Shown: positions 13,532 to 21,715 of the stretch, piece after piece
How positions within the stretch are numbered: the stretch's first letter is position 1
How the letters are laid out: every line of letters starts with the position of its first letter
DNA from: CAYOSU01 sp964406735
Lineage (GTDB): Bacteria; Bacillota; Clostridia; Christensenellales; CAMQZB01
NCBI GenBank assembly: GCA_964406735.1
Contig: CAYOSU010000018.1
Span: 1-29,889, forward strand
Direction: 5' to 3'
DNA length: 29,889 nucleotides
Made by a program: the position numbers and the translations under genes
The notes under the pieces: model-generated
The model's input: only the letters and a program-made list of their open reading frames with translations
Databases searched by the model: none
What the model was told of the DNA's origin: nothing

Positions 13532-16008
13532 TTGTTACCTCCTAACATTACGTCGTTGAGAGTCTTTATAAATAACTCATCTCTAAGTGCCTCAACAGAA
13601 GGCACGTTAGTATCTGCCTTTTCAAGAACGACTATTTTTTTGACGTCTTTTTCAAGGTCAAAGAAGTTATCGAAGAAGATTCCGTCGCAATTTTTCATAT
13701 CAAGGCATACGCCCTTTGCCATACAAGACGAGCTAAGCGTTATCTCGTAAGAGCTTCCAACATCCTTTACGTCAACGAAAATCTCGGGACGAGTGAACTT
13801 AAACTCCTTAGCAAGGCAGAAAAGCGTTACCGTCAGGCTATCGTTACATTTCGTTACGAGATAATGCCTCGTCGGGTCTATCTCGGGGATCGTTTCGGAC
13901 ACAACCTTTCGACTTTCGTTCTTAAGGTTGCTGAATTCAGCCATTCCGCTCTTTATTACTTCCACGCCGTCGGTAAGATACCATTCTACCTTGCCGCTCG
14001 CTGTTTTTTCACCGTCGGAAATTGCGTATACGTCAAAGCCGTCTTTTCTCTCCTCGACCGATACCAAAACGTCAGAGTAGAACCTCTTGGTATAGTACTG
14101 CTGAGCCTTCCATCTGCCGTAATAGTCTATGCCCGACCAAGAAACTACGGGCCAGCAATCGTTGAGCTGCCAGATTATCATTCCTCTGTTGTAGTCGTTA
14201 TGACGGCGGAAGTGCTCGACGGAATACTTCATTATCTCGCCTGCTTGAAGCTGCGAAAGGTAAACGTAATCCTCAAAATCCGTCGGGATAACGTAGTCTC
14301 TTCCCATATATAGCTCTATCGCCTCGTTGCCCGATGCGCATTTTTGGTGAGCATACATTATGTCGGAATAAGGCTTCATGTCTCTCTCTTCGCAAAAGCG
14401 CCTTATCGTCTTCATAGACGGATAGCTTTGGAAGCCCATTTCCGCCATAAAGCGACAATCCATATCCCTCATGATCTGATAGGGCGCATTGCCGTCGTAT
14501 TGCAGATAATAGTGCATATCTCCGTCAAACAGGTAATCGAACATCGATGCACACTTTAACGGCTCGCTTGAAGTAGGAGTCGAGTGCGTATAGTCTATAC
14601 CGCTTGATAGCTCGGCGATCTTCCTCGGAATGAGATCCAAAAACAATCTGCCGTAAAGTGCGCCGACGAAGGCTTTAGTCTTGTCGTCAAACGCCTTATC
14701 TGCCTTGAAAAGCCGCCTTAATGCGACCGTACGAGGTTCTTCTGACGTCATTGTCGTGAAGATACAGTCAAGCTCGTTATTCCCGCAGAATACGCATATC
14801 GACGGATGATGACGAAGTCGCTTTATTTGATACACGATCTCCCTTTCGACGTTTTTCATAAACTCGTCAGAGGTGTAATAGAACGTACAAGCGAACATGA
14901 AGTCCTGATATACCAAGATTCCGTTCTCGTCGCAAAGTTCGTAAAATTTATCGGGTGGGTAATATGCGCCGCCCCAGACTCTTATTCCGTTGAGATTGCT
15001 CCTCGTGGCGTTAGCAATAAGCCTTTCCCAAGTGCCGTCGTTAACGTCAGCAAGATCTGCATCCGTGATTATGAGGTTTTCGCCCTTGAAATATACGGGC
15101 TCGCCATTTACTATGAACTGATAGCGATGTCCCTTGCCGTTTTCGTCTGCACTTCTGTCAATATGAACAGTTCTGAGTCCTATTCTCTTTTCGTCAGACG
15201 AAATTTCCGACTCTCCACTTAAAAGCCTTGTTTTTACGGTATAAAGATTCTGTTTCCCGTACCCTCGAGGCATCCAAAGCTTGGGAGCTTCCACCTCGCA
15301 AGAGAGCTCTATACGCTCCTTTGCAGGGCACTTTGTCTCAAAAACGGTATTGCCGTCGGGATCTGTTACGCTCAATTCAAGCTCGAGCTCGCCGTAAAGT
15401 ACGCTGTCGACCGCTATATCAAGCTCGACTTTGCCGTTTTCATGCCGTTGCCTTACATCGACCTCGCTTATTCTGCCTTGCTCGACGACCTCTAAATAGA
15501 CGTCGCCTATTATTCCGCTGTCGGGAAGTCTGATACCCCAGTCCCAGCCGAACATACAGCCAGCCTTTCTGAGGACGTTAAAGGGCTTTCCAAGGTCGAT
15601 ACGATGTTCCTCGAGGTATTTTACGGGAGAGTGAAATTCCACTCTCAAAAGGTTTTCTCCGACCTTTAACACGCCTTTAACGGGCACGGAGTACCTGATA
15701 AACATATTATCCGCAGACAGCACCTTTTCTCCGTTAAGGCTAACGTCGGCAATAGTGTCGAGCATCTCGAAAACGAGGTTGACTTCTTTGCCGCTTATAT
15801 CGTCTGCATTCACCTCAAAGCTTTTTTCAAAGGTATAATCCTCGTCGAATACGCCTTGTATTTTTTTCTCGTTGTCGGCATAATAAGGGTCGGGAATGAC
15901 GCCGTTTACCCTCAACGTATGCACAACAGTCGTCGGAATAGACGCTTCGGGATAGCAACCGCCCTCCCGAAGCATTTTCCAACCGTTATTCAGGTTGATC
16001 TTTCTCAT
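13528..16008 (-). CDS. Glycoside hydrolase family 2 beta-mannosidase
   Basis: 826 residues, normal for GH2 beta-mannosidases, which release mannose from the non-reducing end of beta-linked mannosides with retention. Domains in order: sugar-binding jelly roll (about 1-180, with FGWDWGIRLPDSGI), an Ig-like domain (about 185-285), a TIM barrel (about 290-640) and C-terminal beta domains. The catalytic acid/base is Glu412 in CGNNE. The nucleophile is Glu523 in MAEMGFQSYPS. WQLNDCWP (613-620) is typical of the mannosidase branch. One deviation: the usual KGANW..D strand reads KGENLIITDAD here. There is no signal peptide, so substrates must be imported, presumably by the symporter encoded just upstream. 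The start lies six bases after the symporter stop with no ribosome binding site, so it probably depends on coupling. Confidence 0.92.
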   Translation of the reverse strand: MRKINLNNGWKMLREGGCYPEASIPTTVVHTLRVNGVIPDPYYADNEKKIQGVFDEDYTFEKSFEVNADDISGKEVNLVFEMLDTIADVSLNGEKVLSADNMFIRYSVPVKGVLKVGENLLRVEFHSPVKYLEEHRIDLGKPFNVLRKAGCMFGWDWGIRLPDSGIIGDVYLEVVEQGRISEVDVRQRHENGKVELDIAVDSVLYGELELELSVTDPDGNTVFETKCPAKERIELSCEVEAPKLWMPRGYGKQNLYTVKTRLLSGESEISSDEKRIGLRTVHIDRSADENGKGHRYQFIVNGEPVYFKGENLIITDADLADVNDGTWERLIANATRSNLNGIRVWGGAYYPPDKFYELCDENGILVYQDFMFACTFYYTSDEFMKNVEREIVYQIKRLRHHPSICVFCGNNELDCIFTTMTSEEPRTVALRRLFKADKAFDDKTKAFVGALYGRLFLDLIPRKIAELSSGIDYTHSTPTSSEPLKCASMFDYLFDGDMHYYLQYDGNAPYQIMRDMDCRFMAEMGFQSYPSMKTIRRFCEERDMKPYSDIMYAHQKCASGNEAIELYMGRDYVIPTDFEDYVYLSQLQAGEIMKYSVEHFRRHNDYNRGMIIWQLNDCWPVVSWSGIDYYGRWKAQQYYTKRFYSDVLVSVEERKDGFDVYAISDGEKTASGKVEWYLTDGVEVIKSGMAEFSNLKNESRKVVSETIPEIDPTRHYLVTKCNDSLTVTLFCLAKEFKFTRPEIFVDVKDVGSSYEITLSSSCMAKGVCLDMKNCDGIFFDNFFDLEKDVKKIVVLEKADTNVPSVEALRDELFIKTLNDVMLGGNK

Positions 16009-16014
16009 TTTTAA

Positions 16015-17388
16015 TTAAAACTTGTGCGTAAAGCGAGCCTCACACTCTTCTTTCGTGATCTCTCCTCTGTTGCACGCCATCATTGCGTGTACGTCGTTGT
16101 CACGAAGCTTATAGAACAATACGAAGAGTATGATAGCGATGGTAGAGCCGACTGCAGGCGCGAGTGAATAAAGTGCCCAAATGCCCTGAACTACTGCGTC
16201 CGTCTGAGCAACGCCGCCCTCTACGTAACCGATAAGCTCCAAGGAGAGCATTCCGAGTGCGCCTGCAAGCGCAACGACCATCTTGTTGACGAACGCTTTG
16301 AGGGAGAACGCAACGCCCTGATTCCTCTCACCCGTCTTATACTGTCCGTATTCGATACAGTCCGCAATGAACAGCGTTCCGAGCATCGACCAAACGGAAG
16401 ATACGAACGCACGGAGTGCGATGAGTGCGATAAGAAGAATTACGTTGTCATATCCGCAGATATATATCGCAACCGTGATAAGTACGGTGATTATTCTCGT
16501 TACTATGTACGCTTTGAAGTTATCTACCTTGGCAAGGAGCTTAGGAATGAAGAAAACTACTAAAAGCACGGGGAGCACGGTCGCAAGAGCGATAGGCGTA
16601 AGCCATGTATCTCCGCCGAGGCAGTACAATGCAAAGTAAGTCTGAAGAGTCGTAGAGAAGTCCGTCAACGAACCAATGATCTGTACAGCAACGATGATAA
16701 GAAGGTACTTGTTCTTGACGATGCAAGAAAGGATCTCTCCGACGGAAGCCTCTTTTTCGGTCTCGACATTGAATCTCTCTTTTGCCTTGAAAGGCATCAA
16801 TATCATCGCCAAGAGTGCGAGAGCGCCAATAACGATACCCGTTACAAGCCAGCCGTACATAGGATATAGTATCGGAACTAAGATGACTATCAAAAGTCCG
16901 CCGAGGTATACCATGAACGAGGTCAATGCTACGAGGTGGTTTCTCTCGTCCGTGCTGCCGCTCGTTACTATGATAAGCGAGTTAAGCGGAGCATCGTACA
17001 TCGTGTATGCCAGATCCCAAAGGATGTAAGAAACGAGTGCCCATGCTATCTTTGCCCACATCGGGAAGGATGCGCCTACGGGGTTGCAGAAGATCAATAT
17101 CGTCGTAAGCGGAATTGCGATAGACGCAATTTTAAGCCACGGCGTATATTTTCCGCCCTTGGGGTTGTATTTGTCTACGATAACGCCGAATACAGGGTCG
17201 TTTACCGCATCGAATACCTTTGCTACCGCAAAGATGATCGATACGATGCCGGGCGTGATGCCTACCGCGTCGGTAAGGAACAGCTGGAAGTAGCTGTATA
17301 TAATGTAATACGAAAGGATCGCACCGAATGCGTACATTCCGATGCGGAATCTCTCGCCACCGGACGTCGCAAATTTGATTTTGCTCAT
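16015..17388 (-). CDS. GPH-family sugar:cation symporter (MelB-like MFS)
   Basis: 457 residues from the ATG at 17388, which has GGAGG at the right distance. The open frame continues 19 residues upstream without support. About twelve membrane helices. The glycoside-pentoside-hexuronide marks are present: KVFDAVNDPVFGVIVDKYNPKGGK in the first half, with the Asp pair used for cation binding in MelB, and DCIEYGQYKTGERNQG in the central loop. The family imports glycosides with Na+, Li+ or H+. Given the beta-mannosidase and esterase that follow, the likely cargo is a small beta-mannoside or manno-oligosaccharide (inference). First gene of the operon; a TACAAT -10 with a poor -35 lies upstream, as is usual for activator-dependent promoters. 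Confidence 0.9.
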   Translation of the reverse strand: MSKIKFATSGGERFRIGMYAFGAILSYYIIYSYFQLFLTDAVGITPGIVSIIFAVAKVFDAVNDPVFGVIVDKYNPKGGKYTPWLKIASIAIPLTTILIFCNPVGASFPMWAKIAWALVSYILWDLAYTMYDAPLNSLIIVTSGSTDERNHLVALTSFMVYLGGLLIVILVPILYPMYGWLVTGIVIGALALLAMILMPFKAKERFNVETEKEASVGEILSCIVKNKYLLIIVAVQIIGSLTDFSTTLQTYFALYCLGGDTWLTPIALATVLPVLLVVFFIPKLLAKVDNFKAYIVTRIITVLITVAIYICGYDNVILLIALIALRAFVSSVWSMLGTLFIADCIEYGQYKTGERNQGVAFSLKAFVNKMVVALAGALGMLSLELIGYVEGGVAQTDAVVQGIWALYSLAPAVGSTIAIILFVLFYKLRDNDVHAMMACNRGEITKEECEARFTHKF

Positions 17389-17431
17389 AATTTTTCCTCC
17401 AAAAATTTCGACAGTTCTGCCGTTCATCTTC

Positions 17432-17437
17432 ATTGTA
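17432..17437 (-). promoter_or_regulatory. Possible -10 box of the mannosidase operon
   Basis: TACAAT on the minus strand, 44 bases before the symporter ATG, with no good -35 at 16-18 bases. A weak -35 is expected if the neighbouring AraC-type regulator activates it. Confidence 0.4.
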
Positions 17438-17502
17438 GCTTTCAATTTACTCGTATTTATGTCATAATTTTTGATTTTGGGTTTGTAATCGATTAAAGAA
17501 TA

Positions 17503-17531
17503 AGACCACCCGAATGCATTCGAGGCGGTCT
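17503..17531 (-). terminator. Terminator of the AraC regulator gene
   Basis: AGACC-GCC pairs imperfectly with GG-TGGTCT around a loop that is itself palindromic (CGAATGCATTCG), followed by TTATTCTTT on the minus strand. It separates the regulator transcript from the symporter promoter. Confidence 0.6.
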
Positions 17532-17555
17532 ATATTAAAATTTCATTAAATTTTA

Positions 17556-18737
17556 TCACTTCACCGTTTTTCTGTATTCATTCGGCGTCATCCTGCGGCA
17601 CTTCTTGAAGGTGCGGTAAAAAGTCTCGTTGGACTTAAACCCCGTCTCTACGGCTACCTCTTCTACCGAAAGATCCGTCGTTTTCAAGAGCTTGCAAGCG
17701 TTATATACCCTTATTTCGCCGATAAGGTCGGAAAAGCTCGTGCCATCGGAAGAGAGAAGCTGAGAAAGATAGGTCTTGTTGTAGTGGAACTCCTCTGCGA
17801 TGTCTTCAAGAGTGATGTCCTCTGCATAGTGCTTGTGGAGATAATAAATTATCTTGGCGTTTGCGTAGGAATATTGCAACGTATCCTTGGGAGCAGTCGG
17901 CTTTTTGTTCTCGTTCCTGAACATCGTCGGCGATATGCCTTTGAGTTTGACGAACATATTATAAAGTCCGCTTTTTGTCTTATAGCCGACGCTCGTTGCA
18001 ATATCCTCAATGCTCGCATCGGTATATATGAGCATATATTGTGCGTTCCTTATGCGAACGTCGTCCAATATCTCACTGAAGCTCATCCCTATCTGCTCTT
18101 TTAGGAGCTTAGCAACGTGCGAGGGCGAATAACCGTATTTCGCAGCAATATTTTCAAGCGTCGTATCCTTTTTATTGAAGCTCGTCTCGATCGTTTTCAG
18201 AATATCCCAAACGGAAAAATCTCTCTCAGGAGTATTTGCCGTAGCCTTTTTCAAAAACATTATGACCATCTCGGTCGTAAGCGCCGAACAAAGCTCCGTT
18301 TTGTAAGCGTCCGCACTCTTGTTTTCCTGCAACGCTTTATCGAACACCTCTTCAAAGCACTTGGACTCATCCTCAGTGAAATATACGACAGGCGAGTAAT
18401 CTCCGCCGTTCATTATCATGCTCGAAACGCTTTTCAGAAGTGCATTGCCGTTGTCAAGCATATCTATTCTGAACGAGCACTTTTTTATCCTCGGCGGATC
18501 GACACGATCGGCGTATAGCTCGTGAACGTGCCACGGCATCAAAAGGGATATTGCGCCACGTTTGAGCTCGTACTTTTTGCCGTTGACGATGTTCTCACCG
18601 CCGCCGCATACTATGTATTCCATCTCAACGAAGCTGTGCCTGTGCAGCAAAAAGTCCATGCGCAACGTCATGTCATCAAAAAAGAATATCTGGTCGGTCG
18701 CAAAATTTTGTGCGTCAATTAAGGTCGGTGTCTTCAT
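17556..18737 (-). CDS. AraC-family regulator with two tandem DNA-binding domains
   Basis: 393 residues, about 100 more than the usual single-domain form. Residues about 25-85 look like the AraC ligand-binding cupin (HRHSFVEMEYIVCGG...GAISLLMPWHVHEL). Then come two complete AraC domains. The first, about 178-276, contains TTLENIAAKYGYSPSHVAKLLKE and IEDIATSVGYKTKSGLYNMFVKLKG. The second, about 294-391, contains ITLEDIAEEFHYNKTYLSQLL and VEEVAVETGFKSNETFYRTFKK. Each keeps both helix-turn-helix motifs and the terminal ISPTMFR or MTPNEYR signature, so both look functional. It is the likely regulator of the adjacent symporter/mannosidase/esterase operon, sensing a mannoside. It has its own promoter (18759-18787) and AGAGGT before the ATG. 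Confidence 0.9.
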   Translation of the reverse strand: MKTPTLIDAQNFATDQIFFFDDMTLRMDFLLHRHSFVEMEYIVCGGGENIVNGKKYELKRGAISLLMPWHVHELYADRVDPPRIKKCSFRIDMLDNGNALLKSVSSMIMNGGDYSPVVYFTEDESKCFEEVFDKALQENKSADAYKTELCSALTTEMVIMFLKKATANTPERDFSVWDILKTIETSFNKKDTTLENIAAKYGYSPSHVAKLLKEQIGMSFSEILDDVRIRNAQYMLIYTDASIEDIATSVGYKTKSGLYNMFVKLKGISPTMFRNENKKPTAPKDTLQYSYANAKIIYYLHKHYAEDITLEDIAEEFHYNKTYLSQLLSSDGTSFSDLIGEIRVYNACKLLKTTDLSVEEVAVETGFKSNETFYRTFKKCRRMTPNEYRKTVK

Positions 18738-18758
18738 ATCGTTACCTCTCTTTTTTCT

Positions 18759-18787
18759 ATCATACCAAACGAAAAAGCATTTGTAAA
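18759..18787 (-). promoter_or_regulatory. Promoter of the AraC regulator gene
   Basis: Minus strand -35 TTTACA (18782-18787), 17-base spacer, -10 TATGAT (18759-18764); leader of about 15 bases to the ATG at 18737. Confidence 0.65.
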
Positions 18788-18930
18788 CAGGAAAATTTAG
18801 TTCAAAAGCTCCGTTTTCGACAAAATATCACTTTTAAATATCTAAAGCAATACTTTCCTTTCGATTGCCTCAAAGCTTGAACTTGAAATAGGAGCTAAAA
18901 CATTTTCGTAGTCTTTTTCGGGTAAAGAAA

Positions 18931-18952
18931 AAAGAGAGTTCTCACTCTCTTT
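18931..18952 (-). terminator. Terminator after the 71-residue gene
   Basis: AAAGAGAGT pairs with ACTCTCTTT around a four-base loop; the minus strand continues with T. It lies 11 bases after the stop at 18964 and supports that small gene being real. Confidence 0.75.
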
Positions 18953-18963
18953 GTCTGTTTTGT

Positions 18964-19179
18964 TTACCAGCTCGACGCCATCATATTGAATGTCGTTTCG
19001 CTTATTGTCGGGTCTTTTATCAAAAGCTCTACCGCTTGCAGTTCGTCCGTCCCCTCTTTCGCCAAGTTTATTATCCCGTATCCGTTCCGTTTCCAATCTT
19101 CTGTCCAATCTGTTTCTTCCACCAGTTTCCTCGCTAATCGCTTTTTGTCCGAAAGGGACATCGTTGTTAAATCTACCAT
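18964..19179 (-). CDS. Small hypothetical protein, 71 residues
   Basis: I do not recognise this protein. It is soluble, charged and probably helical, starting MVDLTTMSLSDKKRLARKLV and containing WTEDWKRNGYGIINLA, with no membrane segment or metal motif. Support for a real gene: GGGAG about 11 bases before the ATG, a TATAAT-like -10 on the minus strand roughly 40 bases upstream, a strong terminator just after the stop, and natural composition. An overlapping 88-residue frame (18842-19108) runs through that terminator and is less likely. It lies downstream of mazF but behind that gene's own terminator. A role as antitoxin is possible but not supported by any motif. Confidence 0.5.
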   Translation of the reverse strand: MVDLTTMSLSDKKRLARKLVEETDWTEDWKRNGYGIINLAKEGTDELQAVELLIKDPTISETTFNMMASSW

Positions 19180-19278
19180 TCTATGTTTGTCTCCCGATTT
19201 TTCGCTTGCAATTATATTTTACCGCACGATCTTCTCGTTGTAAAGGACTTTTTTGGACAGTAGCCTTGTTTTGTGCAA

Positions 19279-19309
19279 TAAAAAACCTGCCTTGTTTCCC
19301 AAAGACGGT
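19279..19309 (-). terminator. Terminator of the mazF-type gene
   Basis: On the minus strand ACCGTCTTTG pairs with CAAGGCAGGT (one two-base internal mismatch) around five bases, followed by at least six T. Confidence 0.6.
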
Positions 19310-19316
19310 CTACGCT

Positions 19317-19661
19317 TTATGAGAATATTCCGAACGACACCAATATCGCATCGTTGACCTTTTTCATTAAGCCGCTCGGGATCTCTCCTATCTTGTCTTT
19401 CAGCCTGCGCTTGTCGATAGTCCGTATCTGTTCGAGCAAAACGACGGAATCCTTGACAAGCCCGACGCTCCTTGGAATCTCGATATGCGTCGGAAGCTTC
19501 GACTTGTCGAGCCTACTCGTTACGGCGGCGGCAATAACGGTGGGCGAATACTTGTTCCCGATGTCGTTTTGCACTACCAGAATTGGACGAACGCCACCCT
19601 GCTCGCTCCCGACGACGGGGCTTAAGTCGGCAAAATATAACTCTCCTCGCTTGACATCCAT
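19317..19661 (-). CDS. MazF/PemK-family mRNA interferase (EndoA-like)
   Basis: 114 residues, normal for the family of toxins that cut mRNA at short sequences. Signature: VKRGELYFADLSPVVGSEQGGVRPILVVQND at the N-terminus, where the conserved Arg in GGVRP belongs to the active site; then SPTVIAAAVTSR, with the conserved Thr/Ser, and DSVVLLEQIRTIDKRRL, a MazE-contacting and dimer region in EndoA. It closely fits the Bacillus EndoA branch. An upstream MazE-type antitoxin would be expected, but the minus strand before 19661 holds none. AAAGGA lies before the ATG. Antitoxin-less copies of this branch occur in Clostridia, where the partner is encoded elsewhere. Confidence 0.92.
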   Translation of the reverse strand: MDVKRGELYFADLSPVVGSEQGGVRPILVVQNDIGNKYSPTVIAAAVTSRLDKSKLPTHIEIPRSVGLVKDSVVLLEQIRTIDKRRLKDKIGEIPSGLMKKVNDAILVSFGIFS

Positions 19662-19789
19662 AGCAGACCGTCCTTTCCCTTTTACTTCACCATATGCTAT
19701 GTAAAATGGGTTTTGTGATTATTGAAGCTTATCTTCGCCATTATTATTGCCAATAGCGAAGAATTATATACCCTGCACATTGCCGTTAC

Positions 19790-20104
19790 TTGAACGCTAT
19801 TGCGTTTCAAGGAAATCAATTCGATTTCAAAGTACAGCGACTTATTCTTTGCACAAGGCACGAGCTCTATACAAGCTTCGTCGTGGAACGCTGTTGGGTG
19901 AATGAACTCAAAGGCGAGGAGCAGGAAAACGGCGACTATTTGGTGTTTTTTTATAAGACTGACGGCACGAAAGCGGAGCTTTATCTCTCGTTTGAAAGCA
20001 ATCTCTTGATGGATCAACGAATAAACGATACCAATTTTTATTGCAAGCCGGGGAATTGCGGACTTATTCCCGAAACAATAAATTGGAAAGCACATTTTGA
20101 ATAA
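19790..20104 (+). CDS. Hypothetical or partly broken gene, 104 residues
   Basis: I do not recognise this protein. From a TTG at 19790 it reads FQGNQFDFKVQRLIL, VNELKGEEQENGDYLVFFYK and ends near PETINWKAHFE, a natural-looking small soluble protein. The start is poor. The same frame is open further upstream to an ATG at 19694, interrupted once by an amber codon (TAG at 19754-19756), so the gene may be a remnant whose N-terminal part has been lost. A 132-residue frame on the other strand (19697-20095) covers the same bases; its composition is less protein-like. A bidirectional terminator follows at 20121. Confidence 0.35.
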   Translation: MNAIAFQGNQFDFKVQRLILCTRHELYTSFVVERCWVNELKGEEQENGDYLVFFYKTDGTKAELYLSFESNLLMDQRINDTNFYCKPGNCGLIPETINWKAHFE

Positions 20105-20120
20105 CTATTATAAAAATAAC

Positions 20121-20145
20121 AAGAGGACGGAAATTCCGTCCTCTT
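20121..20145. terminator. Bidirectional terminator
   Basis: AAGAGGACGGAA pairs with TTCCGTCCTCTT around one central base (at least four base pairs would open to form the loop), with T-rich flanks on both strands. It ends the minus-strand phosphoesterase transcript and any plus-strand transcript from 19790-20104. Confidence 0.8.
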
Positions 20146-20166
20146 TCGTTTGAAATTAATATCTTG

Positions 20167-20721
20167 TTATTTTGAAGCAAACAGCGTATGTCTTTCCAAC
20201 ACCTTACCGTTAAGCGTTTTCCTCGTGAAAACGCCGTTTTCGTAGACGATATACCCTCTTTCGCTATCGTTTTTGGGGAGCGAAATCGAACCGGGGTTGA
20301 CGTAATACACTCCGTCGCAAAGCGAGAAATCGGGAACGTGCGTATGACCGTATAAGACCACAGAGCCCTGCGGTACGGGGAGCGGCGAGTCTTTGCTGAA
20401 AATATGACCGTGAGTTAAGTATAGCGCATGGGTGTCGTCAAAAATTGCCGTAAAGCCTTTTATGAGAGGAAAATCCAGTACCATTTGATCGACCTCGCCG
20501 TCGCAGTTGCCGTTTACGCAAACGATGCGCTCTTTAAGCGGATTCAACAGCGCACATACACCCTTGGGATCGTAGCCGTCGGGCAATGGATTTCTCGGTC
20601 CGTGATAAAGTATATCTCCAAGGAGGACCAAGCGATCAGCGCTTTCCTCGAAAAAGCGGTCTACGAGTTCTTTGCAATATTTTTCGGAGCCGTGAACGTC
20701 CGATGCGATAACAAGCTTCAT
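20167..20721 (-). CDS. yfcE: YfcE/MJ0936-family phosphodiesterase
   Basis: 184 residues from the ATG at 20721, which has AAAGGA upstream; a start at 20754 would add 11 basic residues and overlap the regulator gene. A calcineurin-like metallophosphoesterase of the YfcE group: ASDVHG (Asp8, His10), LGDILYHG (Asp36), NGNCD (Asn72 and Asp74 region), THGH (His104) and GHTH (His126, His128) supply the two-metal site. E. coli YfcE hydrolyses artificial phosphodiesters; its natural substrate is unsettled. The gene starts 29 bases after the LysR regulator stop on the same strand, so the two are probably co-transcribed. Confidence 0.9.
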   Translation of the reverse strand: MKLVIASDVHGSEKYCKELVDRFFEESADRLVLLGDILYHGPRNPLPDGYDPKGVCALLNPLKERIVCVNGNCDGEVDQMVLDFPLIKGFTAIFDDTHALYLTHGHIFSKDSPLPVPQGSVVLYGHTHVPDFSLCDGVYYVNPGSISLPKNDSERGYIVYENGVFTRKTLNGKVLERHTLFASK

Positions 20722-20750
20722 AATTTTATTCCTTTTGCGTTTTATTCTTT

Positions 20751-21674
20751 TCAAAATATCTCACGCTTTACGTTGCATAGCTCTGTAATGAACAGTGTGT
20801 CGTATTTCGAAAGTTTATGTTCCTTTTTCCTTATGAGAACGTCCTTATATTTCTTTGCGTTCTCGACGCATTGCCGCCTTACGAGTCCGTACCGTTCAAG
20901 CGTTTCGTCAGGGAGCGGCGACGTCCACATGAAAGTCTCGTCGTTTTTGGATAGTATCTCAAGCTGGCTTGCCCGTTCAAAAACGAATATCCTTCGTCTT
21001 ACGTTGTCGGGAAGCTCCTCTTTTCTGACTACCGATAGCGGCAACGACGGAACGTAAGGGTCTGCGTGCGCAAGCTCGATGAAATTTTCCAGATCCGAAA
21101 AGCGTATATCCGAAAGCTCCGCCATCGGCGAACGCTTGCTCATAACTATGCCGTATGAAAACTCCGCAATAGTCTCTCCGACAAGCCCTTTCTCTTCAAG
21201 AAGAGACTTATACGCATTTTCATACTTCTCGGCGTAGCGTATTATACCAAGACCGTAATTTTGCTCGAGTATGTTCTTGATCGCCCTCGATGCGTTGGTC
21301 TCCTTGTAGAATATCTCGAAGTCGTTTTCGTTCCGGAGCTTGAGCGAAAAGCTCGCTATAGCCTCGCCTATATAGCTCGCCCTCGGAACGGAGATCGAAA
21401 AATGCTTTTTCTCCTTTGCGGACGAGGTGAACATATTTTCTACGTCGTCTATCTCTCGCAATATCTTGCGACCGTAGGAAATGAGCTTCTCTCCGTCCGG
21501 TGTCGGCGATATGCCGAACGACGTTCTCTCGAAAATCGTTATCGAAAGCTCCTTTTCAAGCTCCTTTATTGCCCTTGAAAGGCTTGGCTGCGAGACGCAT
21601 AGCTTTTCGGCGGCTTTATTTATTGAGCCAACGTTTGCGACCTCTACGGCGTATTTCAAAAAAAGTATGTTCAT
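20751..21674 (-). CDS. LysR-family transcriptional regulator
   Basis: 307 residues, normal length. The N-terminal winged helix-turn-helix is clear: FLKYAVEVANVGSINKAAEKL, VSQPSLSRAIKELEKELSITIFERT (about 5-52). The linker helix follows, and a periplasmic-binding-like effector domain spans about 88-300. The effector is not known. GGAGATAGG precedes the ATG and an inverted repeat hairpin sits immediately upstream. Downstream in the same direction is the phosphodiesterase gene. The MATE exporter gene lies upstream in the same direction rather than divergently, so it is only a possible target. Confidence 0.93.
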   Translation of the reverse strand: MNILFLKYAVEVANVGSINKAAEKLCVSQPSLSRAIKELEKELSITIFERTSFGISPTPDGEKLISYGRKILREIDDVENMFTSSAKEKKHFSISVPRASYIGEAIASFSLKLRNENDFEIFYKETNASRAIKNILEQNYGLGIIRYAEKYENAYKSLLEEKGLVGETIAEFSYGIVMSKRSPMAELSDIRFSDLENFIELAHADPYVPSLPLSVVRKEELPDNVRRRIFVFERASQLEILSKNDETFMWTSPLPDETLERYGLVRRQCVENAKKYKDVLIRKKEHKLSKYDTLFITELCNVKREIF

Positions 21675-21691
21675 ATCCTATCTCCAAAAAC

Positions 21692-21715
21692 GGCTTTGGT
21701 GATTCAACCAAAGCC
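21692..21715 (-). terminator. Hairpin with T-run before the LysR gene
   Basis: GGCTTTGGT pairs with ACCAAAGCC around six bases; on the minus strand GTTTTT follows and then the LysR ribosome binding site. It may end MATE transcription, act as an attenuator for the regulator, or be an operator palindrome. Confidence 0.55.

Noticed and set aside
18842..19108. 88-residue minus-strand frame
   Set aside because: It overlaps the 71-residue gene in another frame and runs through a strong terminator hairpin.
19697..20095. 132-residue minus-strand frame
   Set aside because: It has no ribosome binding site and an unnatural composition rich in Ile, Phe and Cys; the plus-strand frame at 19790 is slightly better supported, though neither is certain.
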